A DNA stretch of 64,000 nucleotides, from contig NZ_FOAV01000005.1 of NCBI RefSeq assembly GCF_900109745.1, positions 310,001 through 374,000 on the forward strand. Direction: 5' to 3'. This stretch comes from Roseateles sp. YR242. GTDB lineage: Bacteria > Pseudomonadota > Gammaproteobacteria > Burkholderiales > Burkholderiaceae_C. The translations under genes were made by a program, and so were the position numbers. This document shows, one piece after another, positions 50,572-58,942 of the stretch (positions are counted from its first letter, which is position 1; each line of letters opens with the position of its first letter). Under the pieces are notes generated by a model. That model did no database searches. It was not told the DNA's origin and saw only the letters and a list, made by a program, of their open reading frames with translations.

Positions 50572-51015
50572 ATGAAGCACCTACCCATGGCAGTTAACGC
50601 ATTTGCAGACGAGGATCTCATCGGGGCTATTGAATATGGCTATAAGGCCTGCACTGAGCGCACCGATATACCGCCCGAGCGGTCAGATGCGGCCACGGAG
50701 CTTATTTCGCTGCTAGCGACACTTTCCGGGAGTACGATCGCACAAGAACGAGGCAAGTGGAACACCCACTGGGAGTCAATTACTGACGCCACTCAGTGTT
50801 CCAAACAATCGTACTCTTACCAGCGAGATGCCGCTACGGCGGTGCTTAATATTGCGGTCTCCAACTACATAAAATCGCAAGTCGACAACGACCCTGAAGC
50901 GGATCAGGCCGTTATCAAATATCTGTCACTTCGGCCTAAGCAGCGTCCAGCAGCATCGCATCATTCGCCGAGCGTTTCTCTATCAGACGGGTGCGCTCTC
51001 GATAAATCTCCCTGA
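50572..51015 (+). CDS. Hypothetical protein on opposite strand, low-GC insert
   Basis: 147 residues (MKHLPMAVNAFADEDLIGAIEYGYKACTER...), helical; GGAG lies 8 nt before the ATG. The stretch 50420-50940 is clearly richer in A+T than its neighbours. It is transcribed against the early genes and overlaps the 3' end of ninG by 80 bp. The pattern is that of a moron acquired by transfer. No family recognised. Confidence 0.7.
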   Translation: MKHLPMAVNAFADEDLIGAIEYGYKACTERTDIPPERSDAATELISLLATLSGSTIAQERGKWNTHWESITDATQCSKQSYSYQRDAATAVLNIAVSNYIKSQVDNDPEADQAVIKYLSLRPKQRPAASHHSPSVSLSDGCALDKSP

Positions 51016-51613
51016 TCTCGCGCAACTGATGCCGGGTCCATTTGTTTGCCGCATTACTGCATTCAATCGCATGCACTCGCGCTGCACCGATGCGGGCGAT
51101 CAGACCCAGGCGATAGTCCACCGCCATCCCGGCACCCCACTGATTGCACTTCACACATTGAGCATGACAATTGTCCTCGTGGAAACGGAGGTGGTCAGCG
51201 CTGCCGATGCTTCGGTAGTGGCCGGCATCCCGGCCGGCATGCAGCTTTGTGAGGTTCGGTGGTGGGGCGCCACAAGAGATGCAGGGGCGTCCCGCATCGC
51301 GCAGGCGCACCCACTTGTTGAAGGCGGCCTGGGCTTCCTTCTTCAGCTGCGGCACGGTCTTCATGTCCTCCAGCTGTGCGCGGGTCTGCCTGCGGTCCTC
51401 CAACGCCGCCCGCGCCGCCGCCTTCTCGTTCGCCAGCCGTCCCAGCACGGCCGCGCACTCCTGGCCACAGGCCTTATGCGTCATCGAGCGGCGGACGAAC
51501 CGGTTCTGGCAGCCGGGCGCCTTGCACTTCACCGGCTTCTTGCCGGGCTGCTGGCTAGCCTCAGGCGGCCGGGCCTTGAACGGTGTTCGCTTCATCGGCA
51601 CGCTGCGCTTCAT
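50936..51613 (-). CDS. ninG: NinG/Rap recombination protein
   Basis: 225 residues. KCKAPGCQNRFVRRSMTHKACGQECA is the N-terminal zinc knuckle, and GRPCISCGAPPPNLTKLHAGRDAGHYRS with HAQCVKCNQWGAG is the NinG core. Lambda Rap is a structure-specific nuclease for Holliday and D-loop junctions. It lies downstream of ninB as in lambda. Confidence 0.93.
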   Translation of the reverse strand: MKRSVPMKRTPFKARPPEASQQPGKKPVKCKAPGCQNRFVRRSMTHKACGQECAAVLGRLANEKAAARAALEDRRQTRAQLEDMKTVPQLKKEAQAAFNKWVRLRDAGRPCISCGAPPPNLTKLHAGRDAGHYRSIGSADHLRFHEDNCHAQCVKCNQWGAGMAVDYRLGLIARIGAARVHAIECSNAANKWTRHQLREIREIYRERTRLIEKRSANDAMLLDAA

Positions 51614-52014
51614 ACGTAGGGCCCCGGCGCCGGCGCGCGCTCGTTGGCGAGGATCATCCGCTCCGCCTCTGCGATCACCTGCCGCCAGTCGCGTGGGTCA
51701 ATCCTCGCCGGCCAACGCGGATACGGGCACTCCTCGTCGTTGGGGTCGAACTCTCCGACCGCCCAATACACCTGATCGAAAAGCATCGACCACGCCGAGT
51801 CATCCCACCATTCCGGCTCGTAGTATCCAGAAAAGCCGCCGAAGCCGGGCGTCCCCTTCAACACCGCAGTTTCATCGCCACAGCCTGCGCCATTCCAGCC
51901 GTCATGACCGCCCTTCTCACGCACCACGAACTCGATGCCCTTCAGGTTCGGATCCAACGCGATGCAGAGCGGCGCCGCGCGTTTGCACAGCTTTTTGAAG
52001 AATCGTGGTTTCAT
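51610..52014 (-). CDS. Hypothetical protein
   Basis: 134 residues (MKPRFFKKLCKRAAPLCIALDPNLKGIEF), rich in aromatic and acidic residues (EPEWWDDSAWSMLFDQVYWAVGEFDPNDEECPYPRWP). It lies between ninB and ninG, overlapping ninG by 4 bp. Not recognised. Confidence 0.6.
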   Translation of the reverse strand: MKPRFFKKLCKRAAPLCIALDPNLKGIEFVVREKGGHDGWNGAGCGDETAVLKGTPGFGGFSGYYEPEWWDDSAWSMLFDQVYWAVGEFDPNDEECPYPRWPARIDPRDWRQVIAEAERMILANERAPAPGPYV

Positions 52015-52184
52015 GCTGCCTCCCGTTCGTTTGATTCGTAGTCCGCCACCCAGTCCACCGCGTCGGTGAGGTTTTGGCGCTGGACTTGGTCCATGGCTCG
52101 GACCTGGTGCTGGACCTGCGCCGGCTGGCAACCCAACAGGCCGGCGGCCAGGCGCGTGCGCTGCTCCTTCTCGGTTTCAGCCAT
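52011..52184 (-). CDS. Small helical hypothetical protein
   Basis: 57 residues (MAETEKEQRTRLAAGLLGCQ...), one long helix. ATGA-type overlaps at both ends support it as a gene. Not recognised. Confidence 0.6.
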   Translation of the reverse strand: MAETEKEQRTRLAAGLLGCQPAQVQHQVRAMDQVQRQNLTDAVDWVADYESNEREAA

Positions 52185-52684
52185 CACGCGGCCTCCCTCT
52201 GCGAAGCGCTGGCGTCGTTGGCAGCCTCCTGGCGGCCCAGGCTGGTGGGGCTCCACTTCACCCCGCGTGCGTCGCCCGTCTCGTGCAGGAACGCCAGGTA
52301 GGCCCCAGCCAGCGGGTGGGGGAACACGCGAGACCTTGGGCTGTAGAGATGGAACCCCACGCAGTCCATGCTCGGCACGGAGACCACCTCCATGGCTTGC
52401 CACATCGGGGCGAACTCTGGGTCCTGTCGAGTGGCCTCATAGAAAGCCGCCAGGGTGGAGCGTTTCCAGGTCTCGGCGTCGCGCTGCTCTCCGCCCAGCA
52501 GGCAATCGCGGGCCAGGTCCTTCAGGGCGGAGTGGTAGGTGTGCTGCTGTTGGAGGGACTGCTCCTCATAGGCGATCAGCATCATGGGCCGCTGGTTCAG
52601 CCTCAGCATGGCTTTGATCTGCTTCCACGCGTGCAGGATTGCGCTGTGCCCCTCAAAGGTATTGGGTAGTCGGGCGTAGATCAT
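52184..52684 (-). CDS. ninB: NinB/Orf recombination protein
   Basis: 166 residues: HAWKQIKAMLRLNQRPMMLIAYEE, then DAETWKRSTLAAFYEATRQDPEFAPMW and the terminal TGDARGVKWSPTSLG, which correspond to lambda NinB (Orf). Lambda Orf binds SSB and ssDNA and replaces RecFOR at recombination sites. Confidence 0.92.
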   Translation of the reverse strand: MIYARLPNTFEGHSAILHAWKQIKAMLRLNQRPMMLIAYEEQSLQQQHTYHSALKDLARDCLLGGEQRDAETWKRSTLAAFYEATRQDPEFAPMWQAMEVVSVPSMDCVGFHLYSPRSRVFPHPLAGAYLAFLHETGDARGVKWSPTSLGRQEAANDASASQREAA

Positions 52685-52893
52685 GCCGGCACCTTCTGCG
52701 GATACTTGCTGGGCTTGGTCACGATGTAGGTGGGCTCCACCCTGGCCAGCAGGCCTTCATCGCGCAGCTGCGCCACGATCGCGCGCGCCGCCCGCTCGGT
52801 GACGTTGAACCGCCTCTGAATGGCATCCACCGTCAGGCTGGCGCCCGGGTTGGACTGGCAGAACTCGCGGATCTCCTTGCGTGGGTAGGTCAT
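52681..52893 (-). CDS. Small winged-helix DNA-binding protein
   Basis: 70 residues: EIREFCQSNPGASLTVDAIQRRFNVTERAARAIVAQLRDEGLLARVEPTYIV is a clear winged helix with recognition helix and wing. It overlaps the 309-residue and ninB genes. Likely a regulator of early genes. Confidence 0.75.
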   Translation of the reverse strand: MTYPRKEIREFCQSNPGASLTVDAIQRRFNVTERAARAIVAQLRDEGLLARVEPTYIVTKPSKYPQKVPA

Positions 52894-53819
52894 GCTGCCT
52901 CCGCCACGGCCTGAGCCCAGTTGCTGGCGGGACGGTCGTAGTGACCGATTCGCCCAGAGCCGAAGCCACCGATCACGCGGCTGCCTTCCACCTCGTAGCG
53001 GCCCAACGGCGTGCTGATGCGGGTAATCTTGGTCTGCTCGGTGATGATGGGCTGGCCAGGCTGCAGGGCTGGCGGGGTGGCAATGACCTTCGGCTCGCGG
53101 ACCCTCGCCGCCTTCGGCAATGACGCCTTGGCCGGCGCGGCGGCCTTGGGCTGGACAACCCTTGGCGCCTTCGGCGGCGCCGGCTCCTTGGGGGGCTTTG
53201 GCAGCTTGGCCGGCTTCAGCGACCGAATGGGCTTCGGCTTGGGCGGCACCGCCCGCCTCTCGCGCCGCCGCTCCGCCGTAGCCAGGTCGCGCAGCCTGAT
53301 CTTCTCCGTGACCGAGTTCCCAGGAAGCCGCTGCCACGCGTCCGCTTCATCCTGGGTGCGGAAGTACCGAAACACCGGGCGGCCGTAGGCGGACAGATCC
53401 GCGGCGCGCCCGATCATGCCCTTCTTGAACATCTTCAGGCAGTCCTGCGCCAGCGGCGATGCTGGTATCTTGAGTAGCTCAGCAAGGTCTTGAGTGATCA
53501 ATCCTGCGGGGCCCAGGTTGGCGATGATGGAATCCCATAAGGTGGACCTGGGCGCGGCCTCGAACTGGTGGACCTCGGCCAACGCGGCATCGGTCCAGAA
53601 CCGAGTAACCACCCCGCCACCCTCGGTACCGCGCCGGCACACCAACATGCCGGACTTCAACCGCAGGTGCAGGCACGAATAGGCCCGCTCGTGGTCCATG
53701 GCGGCATCCGCCATCAGTTCCTTGGCCGTGACACCCTGGGGTCGCCCAGCAAGCGGAGCGATGATCCGATTCAGGGTCTCGGGGGAGCGTCGTGTCCGGT
53801 GGTCAGGCTGCTTTTCCAT
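52890..53819 (-). CDS. Large hypothetical protein with winged helices and Pro/Lys-rich linker
   Basis: 309 residues from ATG 53819 (MEKQPDHRTRRSPETLNRII). Residues 15-70 and 85-140 look like two winged helices (GVTAKELMADAAMDHERAYSCLHLRLKSGMLVCRR and GLITQDLAELLKIPASPLAQDCLKMFKKGMIGR). Then a basic Pro/Lys/Ala-rich linker (residues about 175-250) and a small C-terminal beta part. Not recognised; a DNA-binding architecture. Confidence 0.65.
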   Translation of the reverse strand: MEKQPDHRTRRSPETLNRIIAPLAGRPQGVTAKELMADAAMDHERAYSCLHLRLKSGMLVCRRGTEGGGVVTRFWTDAALAEVHQFEAAPRSTLWDSIIANLGPAGLITQDLAELLKIPASPLAQDCLKMFKKGMIGRAADLSAYGRPVFRYFRTQDEADAWQRLPGNSVTEKIRLRDLATAERRRERRAVPPKPKPIRSLKPAKLPKPPKEPAPPKAPRVVQPKAAAPAKASLPKAARVREPKVIATPPALQPGQPIITEQTKITRISTPLGRYEVEGSRVIGGFGSGRIGHYDRPASNWAQAVAEAA

Positions 53820-54009
53820 AGCGCTGGTCCTCAAGTTCGATTTGACTGATGGGCTTGACGATGGCGATCTCGGACACACCGTCCTCACCTTTGACGCATA
53901 GACGGTCGTGAGGCTTTCCGATGACCATGACTGCCGACTGGTGGTAGTTGGCGCACTCCTCACGGAGCTGGCACCAGCCACCCATGCACGGGTTCAAGAC
54001 AATGCTCAT
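53803..54009 (-). CDS. Small Cys-containing protein
   Basis: 68 residues (MSIVLNPCMGGWCQLREECANYHQ...), with four Cys within the first 40 residues (CMGGWCQLREEC ... RLCVKG), a possible zinc knuckle. Overlaps both neighbours. Confidence 0.6.
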   Translation of the reverse strand: MSIVLNPCMGGWCQLREECANYHQSAVMVIGKPHDRLCVKGEDGVSEIAIVKPISQIELEDQRYGKAA

Positions 54010-54671
54010 GCGGCCCTCCCTGGCTGTTGCGGGTCGTTCGACGCCGGGCGCAGGTCTGGCAGCGTCAGCACAGCCACCGTTGCAGCGAGCCGGGCGACAG
54101 TCCCACCGGACAACACCAGCCGGGCCAGGTCCTTGTCCCCGACCAACACCGGAGGTGGAGGCAGCATGCCGCGCTTGGCAAAATCGTCTCTGCCGCTCCC
54201 AGCGCCCGTTAGGCGGCCTGGGTATTCGCCGCACTCTCCTCGGCGAGCGTAGGCCCGATACGCCTCGCAGAATCGGTGTTGGAGGTAGCTCTGCTCCTCG
54301 TAGGTCGTCCGACATACCTTGGGCCAGCCACCAGCGTCCACCACGCACAGATGGATGAGCGGGTCATCGAACACCACGTCGCTGTAGGCGCCGACCTGGC
54401 CGATAGCTGCCGAAACCTTGCCCCAGGCCACCAGGGCCCGGTCTGTTTGCGTACCCTGCAGCTGGCGGACGATGTCGGCAGGCTTGGGCATGAACTGCCC
54501 CCGATCCGCGTCCATGAGGTGGCCGGTCAGCGCCTTCGTCACCTGCTGCAGCTCGAAGGCCTTCATCGCTTCGATCCACAGGCTGGCGGCGAAGTCGGAC
54601 ATGTCCTTGCCGTAGAAATCATGGACGCCCGTCAGGACTTCCAGGAACTTGGGGTATTCATCCGGCTGCAT
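54006..54671 (-). CDS. DUF6475-like protein, replication gpP-like position
   Basis: 221 residues from ATG 54671 (MQPDEYPKFLEVLTGVHDFYGKDMSDFAASLW). MPKPADIVRQLQGTQTDRALVAWGKV is characteristic of the helper family that follows the replication initiator (lambda P/DnaT-like role, helicase loading). It overlaps the initiator gene by 14 bp. Confidence 0.78.
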   Translation of the reverse strand: MQPDEYPKFLEVLTGVHDFYGKDMSDFAASLWIEAMKAFELQQVTKALTGHLMDADRGQFMPKPADIVRQLQGTQTDRALVAWGKVSAAIGQVGAYSDVVFDDPLIHLCVVDAGGWPKVCRTTYEEQSYLQHRFCEAYRAYARRGECGEYPGRLTGAGSGRDDFAKRGMLPPPPVLVGDKDLARLVLSGGTVARLAATVAVLTLPDLRPASNDPQQPGRAA

Positions 54672-55524
54672 GAAGCTTCTCCAGGACTCGGGCCGCTGTG
54701 GCGGCGTTGCGGGATTCAAGGGCTGATTGACGGGACTGCGGTTGCGCCCCACCAACGTGATGAGCCGGAACGACTGGCGGCGTCCATTTGTCTTGGTAAT
54801 GCAGGCCAGGCCCAAAGAACGTGGCGGCCTGCTTGACGAACCGAGGTTCGGTGCGTGACAGCTCCACAAACCGGGCATATCGGCGGACGCCCTCGGTCAG
54901 CTCTTCGGCGGTTGCGCCGGACTTGAGGCGAGCCTCCCAGGCTTTGAACGCGTCGGCCTTGCTGTTGCCACCAGCCCGCGCCGGGTAGTCCGCCCAGGCG
55001 GTTTCGAACTCGGCCGTGTAGCCCTTGCCGGAAGGCCCCGAAGCACTCGCTCCCGGCGCGCCAGCGGCGGGGGTTTTGTTCCCCTCTTCTCCTGTCTTAT
55101 CTTCTCTTGTCTTATCGGTTTCTTCTGGGTTGCCCATGGGTTGCCCAGCGGTAGCCGGCGGGTTTCCCATGGGTTTCCCATGGGTTTCTGGCGGGTTCTT
55201 TTTCGGCCTTCCGCCCTTTGATCCGTTGTCCCAGGCGGCCATGAGAGAGGCGTTCTGATCAGCCCACTTCAGCACCTCAACGGTGTCACCGACGCGGGCG
55301 AGGTAGCCGCAGGTGATCAACGCGCGCTCCAGGTCCTCGGCGCTGCACTCGGCTTTGCAGATGCCTTTCACGCCCTGCGGCGGGATGGTGAATTGGGTGG
55401 CCTTGCGGGTCTGGCAATGGCCCCACAGGCGCAGCAGGTAGAACGGCGCGAACTTGTCGCCGCCCAACTCATCCACCAGCCAGCCGGTGCGCCAGTGGTC
55501 CAGGAAATCGGGATCGACGATCAC
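54658..55524 (-). CDS. Replication initiation protein (gpO/DnaT-like), GTG start
   Basis: 288 residues from GTG 55524, which overlaps the stop of the upstream gene as GTGA. The N-terminal DNA-binding part (VIVDPDFLDHWRTGWLVDELGGDKFAPFYLLRLWGHCQTR) is a winged-helix of the phage replication family; a linker with repeated PMGNPPAT/PMGNPEET follows. The C-terminal YTAEFETAWADYPARAGGNSKADAFKAWEARL is typical. Probable origin within this gene. Confidence 0.8.
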   Translation of the reverse strand: MIVDPDFLDHWRTGWLVDELGGDKFAPFYLLRLWGHCQTRKATQFTIPPQGVKGICKAECSAEDLERALITCGYLARVGDTVEVLKWADQNASLMAAWDNGSKGGRPKKNPPETHGKPMGNPPATAGQPMGNPEETDKTREDKTGEEGNKTPAAGAPGASASGPSGKGYTAEFETAWADYPARAGGNSKADAFKAWEARLKSGATAEELTEGVRRYARFVELSRTEPRFVKQAATFFGPGLHYQDKWTPPVVPAHHVGGAQPQSRQSALESRNAATAARVLEKLHAAG

Positions 55525-55811
55525 AGGGCAAGCTCCAGTTGCTGGGCCACCAGGCGCAAGGCCTCCACCGGACGGCCAGATTCCGGGCACAGCTTCTCCC
55601 CCACCACTTCGATGAGGGCCTTCTCCAGGAGCGCGTGCACCCTGCCACACACAGGACCGGAGCGCATGCCGGTCAGCTGCTCCAGCTGCCGGCGGGTATA
55701 GAGCTGGCCCACCACCATCGCCTTCAGCACCTTGCGCTCGCTGGCGCAGAGGTCCACCTGGGCGATCTCGTAGTAAGCGCGGAGGGACGTTTCTGCCGTG
55801 TCGTGCGTCAT
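55521..55811 (-). CDS. Small winged-helix protein
   Basis: 96 residues from ATG 55811 (MTHDTAETSLRAYYEIAQVDLCASERKVLKAMVVGQLYTRRQLEQLTGMRSG...). The recognition helix is in TRRQLEQLTGMRSGPVCGRVHALLEKALIE. It directly precedes the replication initiator gene. Possible replication regulator. Confidence 0.72.
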   Translation of the reverse strand: MTHDTAETSLRAYYEIAQVDLCASERKVLKAMVVGQLYTRRQLEQLTGMRSGPVCGRVHALLEKALIEVVGEKLCPESGRPVEALRLVAQQLELAL

Positions 55812-56560
55812 GCTGCGATCCCTCTCAGAAGGTCGGCCTGCTCCGGCCGGGGTTGATCTGCCATCTCGAACAACTGGCGCTGTTGCAGGGCCGCGGCCAC
55901 CCGCTCGCAGGCCTTGGCGAACACGGCCGGGTCCTTCTCGATCCCGACGAAGTCGAAGCCCCGGTTGTTGGCGGCGATGGCGCTGGAGCCGCTTCCCAGA
56001 TGCGTGTCGAGGATCATCTGTCCAGCACGTGCATATCGGTCGTAGCACCACTCGTACAGCGCCACCGGCTTCTGCGTGGGGTGGATACGGGACTCGTTCC
56101 GGCTCTTGTCCCCGCCGTACTGGCCCTGATGCATGCCGTTCCACACGTAGCGGAAGATGCGAACCGCAGCGTCAGCGCTGCAGTAGGCCAACTCAGCGTC
56201 TGCGAAGCTGCTCGCCCCGTTGACCTTGTCCCAAACGATCCACCCTGGCGACGCGCTGTTGAAGCGGTCGGCAAAGTGGTTGGCGCCCCAGATGATCTGG
56301 TCGCGCGCCACCCGCTTGAGATGGTCAAAGTACTCTGCTCCCGGGATCTCCCAGGATTCCAGCGAGTCGTAGTGCTTCGCCCGAGGGACCCCGAGGCTCG
56401 AATAGCCCTTGCCGTAGTACCCAGCCTTGTTCGGTCCATCGAAATACGGCGGATCGGTCACGGCCAGGCCGAAGAACCCATCCGTGAAGTCCGGCAACAG
56501 TTCCATGCAGTCGGCCAGCATGAGCGTGGCGCGACCGATGACCACAGTCTCGACCATCAC
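55808..56560 (-). CDS. DNA methyltransferase, N6-adenine/N4-cytosine type
   Basis: 250 residues. AVTDPPYFDG is the catalytic DPPY motif (IV) and DTHLGSGSSAIAANNRGFDFVGIEKD the SAM-binding motif (I), in the order of beta-group enzymes. No restriction gene is beside it, so it is an orphan, probably protecting phage DNA or controlling genes. Target not readable. Confidence 0.88.
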   Translation of the reverse strand: MMVETVVIGRATLMLADCMELLPDFTDGFFGLAVTDPPYFDGPNKAGYYGKGYSSLGVPRAKHYDSLESWEIPGAEYFDHLKRVARDQIIWGANHFADRFNSASPGWIVWDKVNGASSFADAELAYCSADAAVRIFRYVWNGMHQGQYGGDKSRNESRIHPTQKPVALYEWCYDRYARAGQMILDTHLGSGSSAIAANNRGFDFVGIEKDPAVFAKACERVAAALQQRQLFEMADQPRPEQADLLRGIAA

Positions 56561-56766
56561 ACCCTCCTTCCAGCGCGAATGGCGCGGTCCTTGTCCCGAC
56601 CGGCCTGCTTCTGGGCCGCCGTAAGGGTCGGCGCCGGAGATGGCCCGTGCAGGTCCAGCTTCGCCTGATTCATGGCAGCCAGCTTTCGACTCGTGACGGC
56701 TGCGGCACGCTCCTTGGCGGTGGGGCCGGGCATGACCGGGACGTAGTTGGTGCTGAATGCGTTCAA
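56557..56766 (-). CDS. Small basic protein, TTG start
   Basis: 69 residues. TTG at 56766 overlaps the TGA of the C5-methyltransferase (TTGA) and has GGGAGG upstream; an internal ATG at MPGPTAKER is an alternative. Highly basic (RAAAVTSRKLAAMNQAKLDL ... RDKDRAIRAGRRV). Unknown function. Confidence 0.6.
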   Translation of the reverse strand: MNAFSTNYVPVMPGPTAKERAAAVTSRKLAAMNQAKLDLHGPSPAPTLTAAQKQAGRDKDRAIRAGRRV

Positions 56767-58781
56767 GCTGCCTCCCGATAGATCTGGTGTTCGTGACGAA
56801 AATTGGCCTCCACCAGAGCCCGCGCCTGAGGCGGGCTCACGCTGTTTCCGCACATGCGCACCTGGGCCGTCGCCGTCAACGGGATGCGCGGAACCTTGAG
56901 CGGATCGGCCGCCTGGATGCCTTCCTTGAAGAGCTGGGCCGGGTCCGGGATCTCCTCGATCACATAGTCCGCCGGGAAGCCCTGGGCGTTGAAGAGCTCG
57001 CGCGGCTTGAGCATGCGCAGGGTGATGTCCACCAGCACCCACCACTGGCCGCGCTGGTGAACCGTGACCATCTCGGCCGGTTCTGCGAAGTGCTCAGGCA
57101 GGTACTTGTGCAGCAGGTCGGCGCACTGGCGGGCGCGCTCGGCGTGTTCGGGCGCCAGGCTGGCGGCCGGGACCTGCATGGTCTGAACCACACCTATCCG
57201 GCCCTTGGTCGGGATGGTGTGCATCGGGTCATCCAGGTCCTGCCACTGGCCGCCGTTGCTGTAGTACTTCACGGCATAGGCGGTGATCAGGCGCTGGTTG
57301 CTGCCGGCGGCGGTGATGGTGCTCAGCGGCTCATTCGCGGCCCGGCCGTCACCGTCATAGAAGCCGCCATTGGCCTGCTCCAGGCAGGCTGCGACGAGCG
57401 CACTCGTTGCGCCACTGGCGGTCACGGTGTTGAGAGGGACCCCCAGGTCTCGCACCCCATGGCTGAAACGCTTCGTGCCGCACTTTCCTTCGCCGTGCCC
57501 CATGTCCACCAGATGGGCCATGGTGACTGCATGCTTGATCCCCCCGGCCACCACGGTTCCGAGCGGGTGCCCGACATGGTGCGTGCGAGGTTCCTGTCCA
57601 GGCCGTTCGCCGTAGCCGATAGTGATCAGGTGTGCACCGGTCAGGCCGTGATGGGTACCTCCCGCCGAAACCGTAGACAGCGGATCTCCGACGCTGTGCC
57701 CGCCCATGTGCGCTTCGCTGGTGCCGCGCATCGGCGCCAGCGCCGGAGCTATCACCGTGAAGTGACCACCCTTCACCTGGGCGCAGACGGTGCGCATCGG
57801 CTCATTGGCCGCCGCAGTACGCCCCTCCGCCGGACGCGACTGGTCACCAAGGAACGGCGCCAGTACCGGCGCAGCTACGCACGAATCCGCCTTCGATGTG
57901 ATCGTCTGCAGCGGCTGCTCCACGCTCCGTTCCGGCGACTGCCCCATTCGCCCCCCAACCCCCACGATGAATGGGGATGCACTGGTGAGCACGTGACGCC
58001 ACAAACCTTTTGCCACGCGGCGTTGTGTGTTCTCGGCCAGCTCCTTCTTGCGGCCGAAGATGCTCAGGGCCGGGAGGCTGAAGTCGATGCAGTCGGCGGC
58101 GGTGCGCCAAGCCTGCCGCCGCCCGGCCTGCACCTCGGCGGAGGTGGGCTTGCCGAACTGGTGGTCCGGAAACTGGATCGGCAGGCCGTCGCGGCGCGCC
58201 ACCAGGAAGAGGCGCTTGCGGATCGTCGGCGCGCCGTCGTCGCACGCCCGCAGCTCGCGCCACTCCACCGCGTAGCCGTGCTGGCGCAGTTGGCGGACAA
58301 ACGACTCGAAGGTTTTGCCCTTCTTGGCGGGGTCCGGCCGGGCGGTGCCGTCCGCTTCGATGATGAGCGGGCCCCAGTCCTGGAACTCCTCGACGTTCTC
58401 CAGCATCAGCACGCGGGGCTTCGTCAGCGCGACCCAGCGCATCCCGACCCAGGCAAGGCCGCGAATGTGCTTCGCCACCGGTGTGCCGCCCTTGGCTTTG
58501 CTGAAGTGCTTGCAATCGGGGCTCAGCCACACCAGCGCCACCGGCTGGTTCTTCGTGACCTTGATCGGGTTCACATCCCACACGCTCTCGCACAGGTGGT
58601 GCGTGCGCGGATGGTTGATGGCGTGCATCGCCAGTGCTTCAGGATCGTGGTTGATCGCGATGTCCACCGGACGGCCGAAGGCCTGCTCCAAGCCGGTGGA
58701 CGTACCACCGCCGCCGGCGAAGTTGTCGATGATCAGCTCGCGGCCCAGGTCCAGCGGCATCGTGAAGGCGTCTCGCTTCAT
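56763..58781 (-). CDS. C5-cytosine DNA methyltransferase with internal repeat array
   Basis: 672 residues from ATG 58781. Motif I is IIDNFAGGGGTSTGLEQAF; catalytic loop WLSPDCKHFSKAKGG with Cys90 (PDC instead of the usual PCQ); motif VI LENVEEF (128-133); motif VIII RACDDGAPTIRKRLFLVARRDG. Residues 289-535 hold seven units built on PLxT(I/V)(T/S)AxG with a 34-43-residue period (Pro290, 328, 367, 406, 449, 485, 519). The C-terminal end has motifs IX/X (LFNAQGFPADY, GNSVSPPQARALVEAN). It modifies phage and perhaps host DNA. Confidence 0.9.
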   Translation of the reverse strand: MKRDAFTMPLDLGRELIIDNFAGGGGTSTGLEQAFGRPVDIAINHDPEALAMHAINHPRTHHLCESVWDVNPIKVTKNQPVALVWLSPDCKHFSKAKGGTPVAKHIRGLAWVGMRWVALTKPRVLMLENVEEFQDWGPLIIEADGTARPDPAKKGKTFESFVRQLRQHGYAVEWRELRACDDGAPTIRKRLFLVARRDGLPIQFPDHQFGKPTSAEVQAGRRQAWRTAADCIDFSLPALSIFGRKKELAENTQRRVAKGLWRHVLTSASPFIVGVGGRMGQSPERSVEQPLQTITSKADSCVAAPVLAPFLGDQSRPAEGRTAAANEPMRTVCAQVKGGHFTVIAPALAPMRGTSEAHMGGHSVGDPLSTVSAGGTHHGLTGAHLITIGYGERPGQEPRTHHVGHPLGTVVAGGIKHAVTMAHLVDMGHGEGKCGTKRFSHGVRDLGVPLNTVTASGATSALVAACLEQANGGFYDGDGRAANEPLSTITAAGSNQRLITAYAVKYYSNGGQWQDLDDPMHTIPTKGRIGVVQTMQVPAASLAPEHAERARQCADLLHKYLPEHFAEPAEMVTVHQRGQWWVLVDITLRMLKPRELFNAQGFPADYVIEEIPDPAQLFKEGIQAADPLKVPRIPLTATAQVRMCGNSVSPPQARALVEANFRHEHQIYREAA

Positions 58782-58942
58782 GCGGGCTTGCCTCCCAGCG
58801 GACGCGCAAAGTGCGCACAGGGAGGCGACAACGTCACCAACTCGGGCGCGGGCGGGGTGGTGGCGAGCGCCGGGGCATGTGCGGGCGCCGGGACAGGGAA
58901 CCGGAACCGGTCTTCCGGCTCGCGTGGTGTCGGGATGCTCAT
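58778..58942 (-). CDS. Small Pro-rich protein
   Basis: 54 residues (MSIPTPREPEDRFRFPVPAP...), overlapping the methyltransferase start by ATGA and the upstream gene stop by 4 bp. The reading frame is kept open and coupled, but sequence is low-complexity; modest support. Confidence 0.5.
   Translation of the reverse strand: MSIPTPREPEDRFRFPVPAPAHAPALATTPPAPELVTLSPPCAHFARPLGGKPA

Noticed and set aside
55808-58781. A restriction-modification system
   Set aside because: Two methyltransferases are present, but no neighbouring gene resembles a restriction endonuclease; they are better read as orphan phage enzymes.
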